A DNA stretch of 64,000 bases from Leptospira biflexa serovar Patoc strain 'Patoc 1 (Paris)'. GTDB lineage: Bacteria; Spirochaetota; Leptospiria; Leptospirales; Leptospiraceae. The stretch covers positions 2,249,501 to 2,313,500 of the forward strand of contig NC_010602.1 in the NCBI RefSeq assembly GCF_000017685.1, read 5' to 3'. Within the stretch, counting starts at the first letter, position 1. Each line of letters begins with the position of its first letter. This document shows, one piece after another, positions 44,644 to 54,194 of this stretch. The notes under the pieces were generated by a model. That model was not told the origin of the DNA. It made no database searches and saw nothing but the letters and a program-made list of their open reading frames with translations. The position numbers and the translations under genes were made by a program.

Positions 44644-44804
44644 GTATAACAGCGACTTACCGCTACGCTTCGGCACAAGGCCTCGCTCGGCCTCCGGCAA
44701 ATTCCCTTTCTGTCACTCGTTTGCATCCGCAAACTACGTGCCAGTCCCTAACGTCCCTTCGGGACTCAGGGCCAGGGAACTTCGGTAAGTCTAGTTCGTT
44801 AATT
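44644..44804 (+). repeat. attC-like site 41
   Basis: Left box GTATAAC, right box GTTAATT; inner stem GACTTACCG with CGGTAAGTC; third stem TTCCCT with AGGGAA. Confidence 0.85.
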
Positions 44805-45115
44805 GCAATGTCCAAAAAGGATTGAAGAGAATCTTTTTTATGTTATTTTCGCTGGTTCTTTCTTTTCGCGTTTTTAAGAAAGAGAAGAGAAAGACAAAAG
44901 AGTTTCATTTGAAGAGAAGAAAAGATAAGAAAGCGCTTCAATGCAAAATTGTCTTTCTCTAATTTCTATTTGGTTCAATTATTAAATCGCAGTTCTGTTT
45001 AAGAAAGTTTAATTTACTTTTCCAGCGAAATGAATGATTTTAAGAGAAGAGACGCTCGGAATGTTTTGGACTTCTTACTTTCTTACTTACAAGATATACT
45101 ATTATTGGACACTGC
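44799..45115 (+). mobile_element. ORF-less cassette element, copy 8 (cassette 42)
   Basis: The 317 bp body is of the common subtype, but the -10 motif is TGGTTCAAT and the left-arm ORF stops after five codons. It precedes the long-leader cassette 43. Confidence 0.8.
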
Positions 45116-45280
45116 AATTAACATCGGCTAACCACTTCGCTTCGGGTCTTACGCCCTCGCTCGGCCTACGGCACATAGGCTTTCTGTCACTCGTTTGCAG
45201 TCGCAAACTACGTGCCAGCCCCTAACGTCCCGTTCCGGGACTCAGGGACAGCCTACGTCGGTTAGCCTAGTTCGTTATGC
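45116..45280 (+). repeat. attC-like site 42
   Basis: Boxes AATTAAC and GTTATGC; inner stem CGGCTAACC with GGTTAGCC; third stem ATAGGCT with AGCCTA. Confidence 0.85.
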
Positions 45281-45668
45281 GATATTGTTAGAAAATAAAC
45301 AGTATTATTAAAGCTAAGTATTCTCCTCAAAAAAAAAATATATTTATTTAAATATATTTTTACCTTTCCAAAAATCTGAAAATTAATTATTTCAATCTTT
45401 TCTTTCTCATTGCATTTCAAGTAATTTTCAATAATTCTATTTCTTCCAATGTAAAAACTGATTAAAGAATACTCAAATTGTAAAATATATAATTAAAAGT
45501 GGCCATATTTAAAATGTATTGTTAGGAAAAATCAAAATATTTATAATTATCATGAATTTCGGATGAATTTCATTTGAGTCCCAAGTGGAAGTAAACGTTT
45601 ATTAATAATAAAAAGGCAAACGTAATTGTCCCGATCAGATAAATAACTTCTAAAGGATTAGCCTAAAA
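45281..45668. other. Long AT-rich leader of cassette 43
   Basis: There is no ORF of useful size on either strand in 388 bases. It is the longest leader in the array; most genes start 25-60 bases after the box. AT runs are present but no clear hairpin or ribosome site before about 45650. Confidence 0.4.
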
Positions 45669-46151
45669 ATGGAAAAGAAAGAACTAATTAATATATTTGC
45701 AAAATTGAATGCCCCAAATCCTAAATTATGGGCAGAAAGCCAAATTGAGGAAGGTATTCCGCAACTAGCTAGATACTTATTTTTAAAAGGAGCTTGGGAA
45801 GGAGTCGTACCAGATAATGAAGTATGGATCGACAATATTCTCCAATCTAATAAAAAAGATAATAATCTGCCATATGGTGGGTTAAATATTGCAATTAGAA
45901 AAATGCTGGAATGTGGTGTGCCAAAGAAATACATTACTGAATTTGCTAGATGCATAGCCGCGGAAATGATATTTCATATTGGTTATTTGATAGCTGATTC
46001 GTCCTCTGTCAAAGGTAATGAATATGTAGATTGGGCATTAGTTCAAATAGATAACGAAGGTAATATTATAGGCCCAATATCCGGATTACATGAGAGCGTA
46101 TTAGAAACAGATCCGACAGGTAATGAAATGAGACCTGTTAATTTAATTTAA
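45669..46151 (+). CDS. Hypothetical protein (cassette 43)
   Basis: The 160-residue soluble protein has EEGIPQLARYLFLKGAWEG and CGVPKKYITEFARCIAAEMIFHIGYLIADSSS helices, then a short beta end (VDWALVQIDNEGNIIGPISGLHE). No recognised family. It is preceded by a long untranslated leader and an ORF-less cassette. Confidence 0.6.
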   Translation: MEKKELINIFAKLNAPNPKLWAESQIEEGIPQLARYLFLKGAWEGVVPDNEVWIDNILQSNKKDNNLPYGGLNIAIRKMLECGVPKKYITEFARCIAAEMIFHIGYLIADSSSVKGNEYVDWALVQIDNEGNIIGPISGLHESVLETDPTGNEMRPVNLI

Positions 46152-46172
46152 AGAATAAACTCTAACAACATC

Positions 46173-46334
46173 GCATAACATCGGCTAAACACTGCGCATC
46201 GGGTCAAGCCCTCGCTTGGCCTTCGGCACATTCCTCTCCGTCACGATTCTTGCTATGCAAGAATACGTGCCGACGCTAACGCCTGCCCTGCAGGCTCAGC
46301 TCCGAGGAACGTCGTTTAGCCTCGTTCGTTAATT
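46173..46334 (+). repeat. attC-like site 43
   Basis: Left box GCATAAC, right box GTTAATT; inner stem CGGCTAAAC with GTTTAGCC; third stem TTCCTC with GAGGAA. Confidence 0.85.
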
Positions 46335-46639
46335 GCGATGTCCAAAAAGGATAAAAGAGAATCTTTTTTATGTTATTTTCGCTGGTTCTTTCTATTCGCG
46401 TTTTTAAGAAAGAGAAGAGAAAGACAAAAGAGTTTCATTTGAAGAGAAGAAAAGATAAGAAAGTGCTTCATTCAATTACCGTCTTTCTCAAATTTCTATT
46501 GGGTCCAATAATTAAATCACAGTTCTGTTATAGTAAGCTTGGTTCTCATTTACAGCGAAAAAATAATGAGATGAAGAAACTGAAGTCTCCTAACTTTCAA
46601 ACCTTCTTACTTAAACTGATTTCTATTATTGGACACTGC
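46329..46639 (+). mobile_element. ORF-less cassette element, copy 9, divergent subtype (cassette 44)
   Basis: The 311 bp body shares its altered right half with copy 5 (CATTTACAGCGAAAAAA). The -10 motif has decayed to GGGTCCAAT. The GAAAGAC/GTCTTTC pairing is maintained with one changed end pair. Confidence 0.75.
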
Positions 46640-46804
46640 AATTAACATCGGCTAACCACTTCGCTTCGGGTCTTACGCCCTCGCTCGGCCTACGGCACAT
46701 AGGCTTTCTGTCACTCGTTTGCAGTCGCAAACTACGTGCCAGCCCCTAACGTCCCGGTCCGGGACTCAGGGTCAGCCTACGTTGATTAGCCTAGTTCGTT
46801 ATGC
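46640..46804 (+). repeat. attC-like site 44
   Basis: Boxes AATTAAC and GTTATGC; inner stem CGGCTAACC with GATTAGCC (one mismatch, as in site 27); third stem ATAGGCT with AGCCTA. Confidence 0.85.
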
Positions 46805-46825
46805 GACATGGAATAGTCTCAATTT

Positions 46826-47671
46826 ATGAGCATAAAAAATAATTTCGAATCATTATCAATAGCAATTGAAAAAACAAGCAAATTTCACTTGCAGTTATTA
46901 ACGATTGTAAATAAAGATCTCTTCCTAATTAATAATTATCTTTCAAGATCTAATGAACTATTAGAAATACGGGACGCAATCTATCTAATAAAAAAATGCT
47001 CAGATATATATAACACGACAATATCGTTAATTAAAAACAAAGAATTTTACCAATGTAAAATTTTATATAGAAGTTTAATCGAACATTATCTTAAGGCGCA
47101 ATACATTATATTCAGTTTAGATAAGGATATAAATTTCTCAAGAAACTATCATTTGTATGGGCAAATTGAAGAATTTATAACTTACTTAAAAAACAAAAAT
47201 ATACACAACTTCCTAACGAAATCACCCTTGCTTAATGAATGGGAAGAAGTTTATAAAAACTTTCACGTAATAAATCAATTGAATAAGAATCAAATTCAAT
47301 CAGAAATACAAAAATTTAATATAAAAACGATTATCAAAAAAATTGCAGAAATATTTGAGTCATTTCCACAAATACATGATCATTTCGAGGTTATTCTCGA
47401 AAGTTATGCAAGCTGTTCAATGTTCGTTCATGCAAGTCCAAGCGCCGGAGATTACTTTCAAGATAAAAATAATTATGAAGATGAAGAATTTTTTGATTTG
47501 ATTAACATGGTAACAATGCCAATTTTAATGATTTTTGATACTTTAAAAACAATTATTATCTATTCTAGAATTAAATATAAAATCCAAACAGAGAGTTTCG
47601 ATATTCTAAACACCTCACTACATGAAATTGCAGAAAACTTTAAGAACAAAGAGAGTTTTCTATCTGAATAA
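46826..47671 (+). CDS. DUF5677-like helical protein (cassette 45)
   Basis: A 281-residue all-helical protein. The segment CKILYRSLIEHYLKAQYI and a later CSMFVHASPSAGDYF match the arrangement of DUF5677 proteins (Arg/Glu-rich helix and conserved His). Function of the family is unknown. Soluble with no signal peptide. Confidence 0.5.
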   Translation: MSIKNNFESLSIAIEKTSKFHLQLLTIVNKDLFLINNYLSRSNELLEIRDAIYLIKKCSDIYNTTISLIKNKEFYQCKILYRSLIEHYLKAQYIIFSLDKDINFSRNYHLYGQIEEFITYLKNKNIHNFLTKSPLLNEWEEVYKNFHVINQLNKNQIQSEIQKFNIKTIIKKIAEIFESFPQIHDHFEVILESYASCSMFVHASPSAGDYFQDKNNYEDEEFFDLINMVTMPILMIFDTLKTIIIYSRIKYKIQTESFDILNTSLHEIAENFKNKESFLSE

Positions 47672-47680
47672 TTTCACGTC

Positions 47681-47842
47681 GCATAACAGCGACTTAACGC
47701 TACGCTTCGGGACAAGCCCTCGCTCGGGCTACGCCACATTCCTCTTCTGTCACTCGCTTGCATATGCAAGCTACGTGCCAGTCCCTAACGTCCCGTTCGG
47801 GACTCAGGGTCGAGGAACGTCGTTAAGTCTAGTTCGTTATAC
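47681..47842 (+). repeat. attC-like site 45
   Basis: Boxes GCATAAC and GTTATAC; inner stem GACTTAACG with CGTTAAGTC; third stem TTCCTC with GAGGAA. Core close to site 11. Confidence 0.85.
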
Positions 47843-47870
47843 GTAATGCCTTAAATTAAAGCAAAAAAAA

Positions 47871-48323
47871 ATGGCTACTGAATCAGAAGAATATAAAGAA
47901 AATGATGATCTAGGGTTATACCTTACATTAATTCAAAATGTAAATATGACATTTAACCCAGAAAGGGAATTAGTATTTAATATAGTTAAACCACTTAACT
48001 TCAACGACAAACCTTTAAAATGGAATACAGGTAAACTTACTTTTAAAAACATTCACTTTTGCGATTTACAATTTATAAATGAATATAACGAATATCCAGA
48101 ATTTTACAGAAGTGCAATTTTAAAAGAAAGTAATTTGATTAAGGAAACAGTATCCAAACTAAATCGATTAAATAAGCAAATTAATTCTCCACTAATACAT
48201 TATTATCTATATACTCTTCAAGGAGATAAGGAAATTGAAATTAACATTTTAAGTGAATCATATGAATTAAAACTAAATTCTGAATCAAAACCTCTGGAAG
48301 ATTTTAAAGGATTTGATAATTAG
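47871..48323 (+). CDS. Hypothetical protein (cassette 46)
   Basis: This 150-residue soluble acidic protein shows a strand-rich middle (LVFNIVKPLNF, GKLTFKNIHFCDLQF) and no known motif. It is the single gene of cassette 46, followed by ~150 bases of AT-rich sequence without features. Confidence 0.6.
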   Translation: MATESEEYKENDDLGLYLTLIQNVNMTFNPERELVFNIVKPLNFNDKPLKWNTGKLTFKNIHFCDLQFINEYNEYPEFYRSAILKESNLIKETVSKLNRLNKQINSPLIHYYLYTLQGDKEIEINILSESYELKLNSESKPLEDFKGFDN

Positions 48324-48474
48324 AGTCTTTATTACTTTTTAAAAACTATATCCAATTTCTATTCAAACACTAACTTACTTTGAGAAACGAAAAATGATAA
48401 TATCTAGATTAACAAAATTAATTTTAAATTTCCTTTTCTAGTCAATATAAATAATAGCTGAGATACGGCACTAC

Positions 48475-48638
48475 GTATAACAGCGGGGAAACGCTTCACT
48501 TCGGCACTACCGGCCTCGTTCGGGCTGAGCCACATTCCTCTCCGTCACGATTCTTGCCTTCGCAAGATTCGCGCCGACGCTAACGCCTCATTCTGAGGCT
48601 CAGCTTCGAGGAACGTCGTCTCCCCTATTTCGTTATGC
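48475..48638 (+). repeat. attC-like site 46
   Basis: Boxes GTATAAC and GTTATGC; inner stem GGGGAAACG with CGTCTCCCC; third stem TTCCTC with GAGGAA. Confidence 0.85.
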
Positions 48639-48653
48639 GAAATCGGAAAATTT

Positions 48654-50129
48654 ATGAAGAAAATATATAACTTTTTAACTGAACAATTAGGCAAAAAATT
48701 TCATTTTTCATGGATAAAGGATTATTATCAAAACCAACTTTATTTCAAGAAACATATTAGTTCATTAAATGGATCAAGACCAGGAGAATATCTAAGTTTA
48801 TCGCACTTTTCCTGCATAGAAATATATCCAAAGACACAGATTAGAGAAGTACTAGCTAAATTTCAATCTATTGCAAATCTTCAACAAATCAAATCTAAAG
48901 ATTATGGGATTGATTATTCTAAAGACCAATATTGGAATAAGTTAGCAAAAGAATTAGACACAGGTGCTTCATACCAAAGCTACAATAGTCATCTAGACTT
49001 TATTCCAAAAATTACGAACTCATTGTTCAAAGAGTTTTCAATAAAAACTGCATCAGAAAATTCTTATTTTTTTAAAATTGAATATATTTTTATTCCAACT
49101 CAAGAAACATGCCTTAACTTTAGTTTATTAATAAATAATAACAAATTAACTGAAATTCAATATCCAATCTTTTATATTTTAAACTATCTTGTAGACAAAA
49201 TTAAAATTGAGCCAATAATACACAATGGATTCCAAACCAAAAAGAAACTTGTTTCCGAATTTAGACATGATCTTAATAATTCTATTTATAAATACATAAC
49301 AAGTTTTAATCCTGGTCTTACAACAGGATTAGGATTTGGATTTCTAACTTTAGAGCGATATACTTATAGAGAAAACCCTTTAACTGAAGTCTCAAATATT
49401 TGTAATCCAAATGGAATGAAATTACCAAATCTGGATTACTACTCGATTTTTGATTCACTATTCAACGAATCAGAAAAAAATTACCAAAAATACTACAGTA
49501 GCTCGAATTCATTAAAAAAATATATTACTAATATAAGTTACGGTCTAAACACTAACTCACTTTCTTTACCCATACAAATTATTTCCGAAGAAAATACAGG
49601 AATACCAGAGCACGAATTACTTTATCTAACCTATATTACTTATCTTTCTGAAATACTACTTAGGAAAACCCTCGAAATAGAAAACCAATTAATATTCGAA
49701 AAACTATCAATAAGGAGGAAAAACCCAAATATAAAAGAAATTTTAGATCTACAGAAAGAACAAAACCTCATAGAACTATTATCGGAAATATTATCGATAG
49801 AAGATAATCGGATATCAAAATATAAACACTTTACTGATCAATCATTTGAGACAATTCTAATGTTTGCAAATGGAGACGAAAGAAAGGAAAAGTTGATAAA
49901 TTCCTACAAATTGCGAATTTCCAAAAGAAAAATTCAACTTCAAATAAAAATTAAAAAAATAAAGAATTTACTAAATACATTTTCTAATAACATTTATACC
50001 GAAAGTAATTTCAATTTACAAGAATCTATTCTGACAATTGCCTTCGTAACCCTAATAGTGACAATATTATTCAAAATAATAGATTTTAGGTGCGAAATAT
50101 ATAATTTCATAAAAAAAATATATTACTAG
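48654..50129 (+). CDS. Large hypothetical protein with C-terminal membrane helix (cassette 47)
   Basis: A 491-residue protein of no family I recognise. It has a mixed N-terminal ~330 residues (GSRPGEYLSLSHFSCIEIYP), a helical region from 330 to 450, and a hydrophobic helix near 458-475 (ESILTIAFVTLIVTILFKI). The tail anchor suggests the bulk lies on the cytoplasmic side. Starts 16 bases after the attC right box. Confidence 0.6.
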   Translation: MKKIYNFLTEQLGKKFHFSWIKDYYQNQLYFKKHISSLNGSRPGEYLSLSHFSCIEIYPKTQIREVLAKFQSIANLQQIKSKDYGIDYSKDQYWNKLAKELDTGASYQSYNSHLDFIPKITNSLFKEFSIKTASENSYFFKIEYIFIPTQETCLNFSLLINNNKLTEIQYPIFYILNYLVDKIKIEPIIHNGFQTKKKLVSEFRHDLNNSIYKYITSFNPGLTTGLGFGFLTLERYTYRENPLTEVSNICNPNGMKLPNLDYYSIFDSLFNESEKNYQKYYSSSNSLKKYITNISYGLNTNSLSLPIQIISEENTGIPEHELLYLTYITYLSEILLRKTLEIENQLIFEKLSIRRKNPNIKEILDLQKEQNLIELLSEILSIEDNRISKYKHFTDQSFETILMFANGDERKEKLINSYKLRISKRKIQLQIKIKKIKNLLNTFSNNIYTESNFNLQESILTIAFVTLIVTILFKIIDFRCEIYNFIKKIYY

Positions 50130-50142
50130 CCAATCCGACTTC

Positions 50143-50307
50143 GCATAACAGCGACTAACCGCTTCACTTCGGGACTTGCGCCCTCGTTCGGTCTACGACA
50201 CATAGGCTTTTGTCACTCCTCTTGCCTACGCAAGCGTCGCGCCAATCCCTAACGTCCCCTCCGGGGACTCAGGGCCAGCCTACGTCGGTTAGTCTAATTC
50301 GTTATGC
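50143..50307 (+). repeat. attC-like site 47
   Basis: Boxes GCATAAC and GTTATGC; inner stem ACTAACCG with CGGTTAGT; third stem ATAGGCT with AGCCTA. Spacer is TAATTC rather than TAGTTC. Confidence 0.85.
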
Positions 50308-50340
50308 GAAATAAAGCAAAATCAACGAAAAGGATAAAAT

Positions 50341-51093
50341 ATGCGACTATTATTTATAGTGTTAATCCCCTCTTTCATAATGTTAATAATAAATTATTTT
50401 TTAAAAGAATCATATAAAATAGATTATTTAAATACTTTTACAGGGGTTTTAATAGGGGGCTTAATAACTTTTTACACTACATCAACATTTGAAGGATTAA
50501 AATATAGATTGAATGAAAAGAATAACTATTTAAAACAGATGGCTAAAATGGATTTAATTCTAAATAATAACTTAAAAAGCTTAATCCACAATCATGGTTC
50601 ATTTGAACATTTTAACGAAAACCTTCAATTACCCGTTATACAAGAATTATATATATATCCATTTCTATTAGATTCTACTGATTTCTTATCAATTGGTGAT
50701 TTGGAAGTAATTAAAAAAATTGCAAATTGTTTAATCTATTTTGAACATGTTAGCATAAACATGAATCACCTAAAATATTTTAATTCTAAAATATTACCTA
50801 TGTTGGAGGAGGCATTAAAATCCAATAATGTAGAAAGAGCTAAATCCATTCAAAATGAATTAGAGAATCGATCATCAAGTATTAGGATAATCATAAAAGA
50901 TAGTATTAAAAATGCACACAAGGAAGCAATTGAAACTATATCTTTAATACAAACAAAATCCAAGAGAGTGACAATTTCTCGAAAAGAATATTTTATTTTT
51001 GGTGAGATATCCAAAGTTTACGAAAAGGATATGGATTTAGAATATTTTAATGAAAGAAAAAGTGTATTGCAAGAAACTTACAAATTAATCTAG
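50341..51093 (+). CDS. Membrane-anchored helical protein (cassette 48)
   Basis: The 250-residue protein has two N-terminal hydrophobic helices (LLFIVLIPSFIMLIINYFL and FTGVLIGGLITFYTTSTF) and a long helical cytoplasmic part. No motif recognised. AAAAGGA lies 6 bases upstream of the ATG. Resembles cassette 12 and 24 proteins in plan only. Confidence 0.6.
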   Translation: MRLLFIVLIPSFIMLIINYFLKESYKIDYLNTFTGVLIGGLITFYTTSTFEGLKYRLNEKNNYLKQMAKMDLILNNNLKSLIHNHGSFEHFNENLQLPVIQELYIYPFLLDSTDFLSIGDLEVIKKIANCLIYFEHVSINMNHLKYFNSKILPMLEEALKSNNVERAKSIQNELENRSSSIRIIIKDSIKNAHKEAIETISLIQTKSKRVTISRKEYFIFGEISKVYEKDMDLEYFNERKSVLQETYKLI

Positions 51094-51102
51094 CTTTACT
51101 TC

Positions 51103-51264
51103 GCATAACAGCGACTTACCGCTACGCTTCGGCACAAGGCCTCGCTCGGGCTGCGCCAAATTCCCCTTCTGGCATTCGCCTTGCGTTCGCAAGCTACATG
51201 CCAGTCCCTAACGTCCCGCCGGGACTCAGGGTCGGGGAACTTCGGTAAGTCTAGTTCGTTATAC
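51103..51264 (+). repeat. attC-like site 48
   Basis: Boxes GCATAAC and GTTATAC; inner stem GACTTACCG with CGGTAAGTC; third stem TTCCCC with GGGGAA. Confidence 0.85.
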
Positions 51265-51293
51265 GACATGCTTAAGAAATCATAGGAGATTTT

Positions 51294-51932
51294 ATGAAAT
51301 CTAAAATACTAACCAATATTCTCAAATTTTCTTTTATTTTGATTCACCTATTTTGTGTATCAAAGCAGATTCAAAGAATAGATGAGAATACCAATATATT
51401 GAATACAAGTAATCAGCCTCTGTTACGATATTATGTTCTCCGGGAATTAAAAAAAGAATCGGAAAATCCTATTGATAACCCAAAAGAAAAAGAAATAATA
51501 AATAGTAAAATTAGTAAAATTGATTTTTCTGAATTATCCCATATTGAAACTAAATACAAAACGAGTTTTCCGGACTTACTGTTATTCGATGTTAATACCT
51601 CAAATACCATACATACTGAGTATAAAGATTATGGACGCGGAATGGGGCACAAAGTACCAGTTAAACATACTAGACTAGGTGGAAGAATAAATCTCTCAAT
51701 TTACAATAAAGGAGATAAATATATTGAAGCAATCGAATTTAGAATAAATATACAATACACAGAAGGACCATTCAATGACATAAAACGGACTTCATTGACT
51801 CTTTCTCTCTCCACATTTATACCACCTGATTCTGCCAGATATATAACTTCCGACACATACAGCGATTTACCAGAAACGATAATTAACATAGAAGCATTGC
51901 CAATCAGAATACTTTATAGCCCTAATAATTAA
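51294..51932 (+). CDS. Putative lipoprotein (cassette 49)
   Basis: The 212-residue product has a signal ending ILIHLFCVSK (Cys 21). The mature portion has a C-terminal immunoglobulin-like strand pattern (GGRINLSIYNKGDKYIEAIEF, then LTLSLSTFIPPDSARYI). Lipid-anchored envelope protein of unknown function. AGGAG lies 8 bases upstream. Confidence 0.65.
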   Translation: MKSKILTNILKFSFILIHLFCVSKQIQRIDENTNILNTSNQPLLRYYVLRELKKESENPIDNPKEKEIINSKISKIDFSELSHIETKYKTSFPDLLLFDVNTSNTIHTEYKDYGRGMGHKVPVKHTRLGGRINLSIYNKGDKYIEAIEFRINIQYTEGPFNDIKRTSLTLSLSTFIPPDSARYITSDTYSDLPETIINIEALPIRILYSPNN

Positions 51933-51939
51933 GCACGTC

Positions 51940-52104
51940 GTATAACAGCGACTAACCGCTTCACTTCGGGACTGGCGCCCTCGTTCGGTCTACGACACAT
52001 AGGCTTTTGTCACTCCTCTTGCTTACGCAAGCGTCGTGCCAATCCCTAACGTCCCCTCCGGGGACTCAGGGCCAGCCTACGTCGGTTAGTCTAGTTCGTT
52101 ATAC
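51940..52104 (+). repeat. attC-like site 49
   Basis: Boxes GTATAAC and GTTATAC; inner stem ACTAACCG with CGGTTAGT; third stem ATAGGCT with AGCCTA. Confidence 0.85.
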
Positions 52105-52141
52105 GACATCTGAAAAAACATATTTTGTATATAAATTAGGG

Positions 52142-52170
52142 TTGACATTACGTCATTTCTGATGTAACGT
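52142..52170 (+). promoter_or_regulatory. Promoter/operator of HigBA-like module (cassette 50)
   Basis: TTGACA at 52142-52147 is followed at once by a dyad, TTACGTCA (52148-52155) and TGATGTAA (52160-52167), with one mismatch. The toxin GTG begins at 52176, only ~10 bases beyond the expected -10. This again suggests a leaderless message under antitoxin control. Confidence 0.55.
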
Positions 52171-52175
52171 GAATT

Positions 52176-52559
52176 GTGTCAACGAAATGGAAAATTCTTT
52201 ATTTTACTGAAAAAGAGGATCAACCTTCCGAAATAGAGATTTTTATCAATTCTAAGGATGAAAGGAATCAGGCAAAAATATTCGCTTGGTTAGATAAACT
52301 AGCTGAATTAGGTCCAAATCTCCCTCGGCCATACGCAGATCTGTTAATTGACGGAATTCATGAATTAAGAATTAAACTATCAGGATCACAGATTAGAATT
52401 CTATATTTCTTTTGTTATAAAGACTATATTATACTTACAAATCAATTCGTTAAAAATACAGATAAAGTTCCCAAAGCTGAAATTAATAAAGCTATTAAAA
52501 GAAGAGAAACTTTCTTACAAAAATATACTGAAAAAATCTTAAAGGAGTTAAATTTATGA
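52176..52559 (+). CDS. RelE/HigB-superfamily toxin (cassette 50)
   Basis: The 127-residue protein has the Gp49/HigB pattern: KWKILYFTEKEDQPSEIEIFI, KIFAWLDKLAELGPNLP, IHELRIKLSGSQIRILYFF and a closing KRRETFLQKY. This RelE-like fold cleaves mRNA on ribosomes. Its stop overlaps the antitoxin start (ATGA). Confidence 0.82.
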   Translation: MSTKWKILYFTEKEDQPSEIEIFINSKDERNQAKIFAWLDKLAELGPNLPRPYADLLIDGIHELRIKLSGSQIRILYFFCYKDYIILTNQFVKNTDKVPKAEINKAIKRRETFLQKYTEKILKELNL

Positions 52560-52837
52560 GATCATTAAAGAATCATTTAGATAATAAGTTAAAAAGTAAA
52601 TCTTTTAAGGAAAAATTTGAAGAAGAAAAAGAACTCGTTAATATTTCTATTGAGTTACAATCTTTAAGAGAGAAAAAAGGATTATCACAATCTGATCTTG
52701 CTAAAAAAGCTCACGTTACTCAACAACAACTTTCAAAAATTGAAAATGGGATCAATTGTAACTTATCTACTTTTTTAAAAGTATGTCATGCTCTAGATCT
52801 AGAAATATCAATCAAAAACAGAAAGCTGTCAGCATAG
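52556..52837 (+). CDS. XRE-family antitoxin (cassette 50)
   Basis: The 93-residue protein has a typical XRE helix-turn-helix at 38-85 (LREKKGLSQSDLAKKAHVTQQQLSKIE) and an N-terminal helical arm that would cover the toxin. Overlaps the toxin stop by four bases. Confidence 0.85.
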   Translation: MRSLKNHLDNKLKSKSFKEKFEEEKELVNISIELQSLREKKGLSQSDLAKKAHVTQQQLSKIENGINCNLSTFLKVCHALDLEISIKNRKLSA

Positions 52838-52848
52838 TTTCAGACGTC

Positions 52849-53009
52849 GTATAACAGCGACTTACCGCTGCGCTTCGGCACAAGGCCTCGCTCGGCCTCC
52901 GGCAAATTCCCTTTCTGTCACTCGTTTGCATCCGCAAACTACGTGCCAGTCCCTAACGTCCCTTCGGGACTCAGGGTCAGGGAACTTCGGTAAGTCTAGT
53001 TCGTTATAC
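52849..53009 (+). repeat. attC-like site 50
   Basis: Boxes GTATAAC and GTTATAC; inner stem GACTTACCG with CGGTAAGTC; third stem TTCCCT with AGGGAA. Confidence 0.85.
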
Positions 53010-53044
53010 GAAATGCCAAAACATCAATACTCTAACAAATAAAT

Positions 53045-53407
53045 ATGAACGAAGCAGATAGAATTGAAATAATAGAAAATCAGTTAATAGCATATAATAA
53101 CAAAGATATTGAAAAATTCCTCACATACTGGGATCAAAATGCCAAAATTTACCTTCATCCAAATACTTTAATCGCAAACGGAATACAGGAAATAAAAGAA
53201 AGACATCTAATGAGGTTCCAGGAACCAGATCTATCGGCGGAGCTTATTTCAAGAAAAACTTATTCCGAAAAAATTGTAGATTTTGAAATAGTTACAAGGA
53301 ATTTACCGGAAGGAAAAGCTATACTAGATGTTCTAGCCATTTATGAAATTGAAAATAACTTCATTACAAAAGCTTGGTTCCTCATCGGAGAACCCATTTA
53401 TATTTAA
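53045..53407 (+). CDS. SnoaL/NTF2-like protein, second copy (cassette 51)
   Basis: The 120-residue product differs from the 18141 copy at only two residues that I can see (N2 region Lys/Glu and Ala/Thr in the RKxYSEK segment). Most nucleotide differences are silent, so both copies seem to be under constraint. Confidence 0.75.
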   Translation: MNEADRIEIIENQLIAYNNKDIEKFLTYWDQNAKIYLHPNTLIANGIQEIKERHLMRFQEPDLSAELISRKTYSEKIVDFEIVTRNLPEGKAILDVLAIYEIENNFITKAWFLIGEPIYI

Positions 53408-53413
53408 ATTATT

Positions 53414-53908
53414 ATGGAAAATCTTAAAAAATTTCTCAAACAACACGAAATACTATCTGCCTTTATGCAAGTATTTCTATTTGCTTTTGAAGTAATTCTA
53501 AACTTTTACTCAAGTTTTTACTTCTTTCTACGAAATGTAATAATTTTAGTTTTAATAGCCTTAGCTACCTACATCAGCTTAGACAATGATCCGTATTTAA
53601 AAGGATTTACAGATAAAGTTACTTTACCTGAACCAGAAATTGTAAGTGTAAGATGCGATGACCACTCTTCGAATTTAAGTAATTTAGAGTATAGCACAAG
53701 AGTTATTACAAGTATTAGAAACTTGGGAGGAGAAGGAAATGTTGTAGTCGAATCAATAGTTCAACAAGGAAATCAAATGTGGCCTAAATCGGAATTACTA
53801 TTCCTTTCTCCTCAGCAAACAAAGGAAACCCAAATCGCTTTTGATGAAACAAGTATTTTCGGTGAACGAATAAAGTGTTCATCTCGCACGTATTCTTATA
53901 GTAAATAA
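53414..53908 (+). CDS. Membrane-anchored protein, second copy (cassette 51)
   Basis: The 164-residue product is nearly identical to that at 18510, with changes such as I/S and A/P near residues 53-57 and T/P after QMW. Same two-helix anchor and Cys-bearing tail. Duplicated together with the preceding gene. Confidence 0.65.
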   Translation: MENLKKFLKQHEILSAFMQVFLFAFEVILNFYSSFYFFLRNVIILVLIALATYISLDNDPYLKGFTDKVTLPEPEIVSVRCDDHSSNLSNLEYSTRVITSIRNLGGEGNVVVESIVQQGNQMWPKSELLFLSPQQTKETQIAFDETSIFGERIKCSSRTYSYSK

Positions 53909-53980
53909 GTACCTTGAAATAATATTATTTCAATTCAAAACTGTCAAAAATATAATTATACTGAAACAACTTGGCACTTC

Positions 53981-54142
53981 GTATAACAGCATATTACCGC
54001 TACGCTTCGGCACAAGGCCTCGCTCGGCCTGCGGCAAATTGCCCTTCTGTCACTCGTTTGCATCCGCAAACTCCGTGCCAGTCCCTAACGTCCCATTCGG
54101 GACTCAGGGTCGGGCAACTTCGGTAATACTAGTTCGTTATGC
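53981..54142 (+). repeat. attC-like site 51
   Basis: Boxes GTATAAC and GTTATGC; inner stem TATTACCG with CGGTAATA; third stem TTGCCC with GGGCAA. Both stems differ from site 16, yet each is internally compensated. Confidence 0.85.
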
Positions 54143-54194
54143 GCAACGGGATGTAATTTTGAATGGAGCTAACAAAAAATAATTTATAAAAAAA

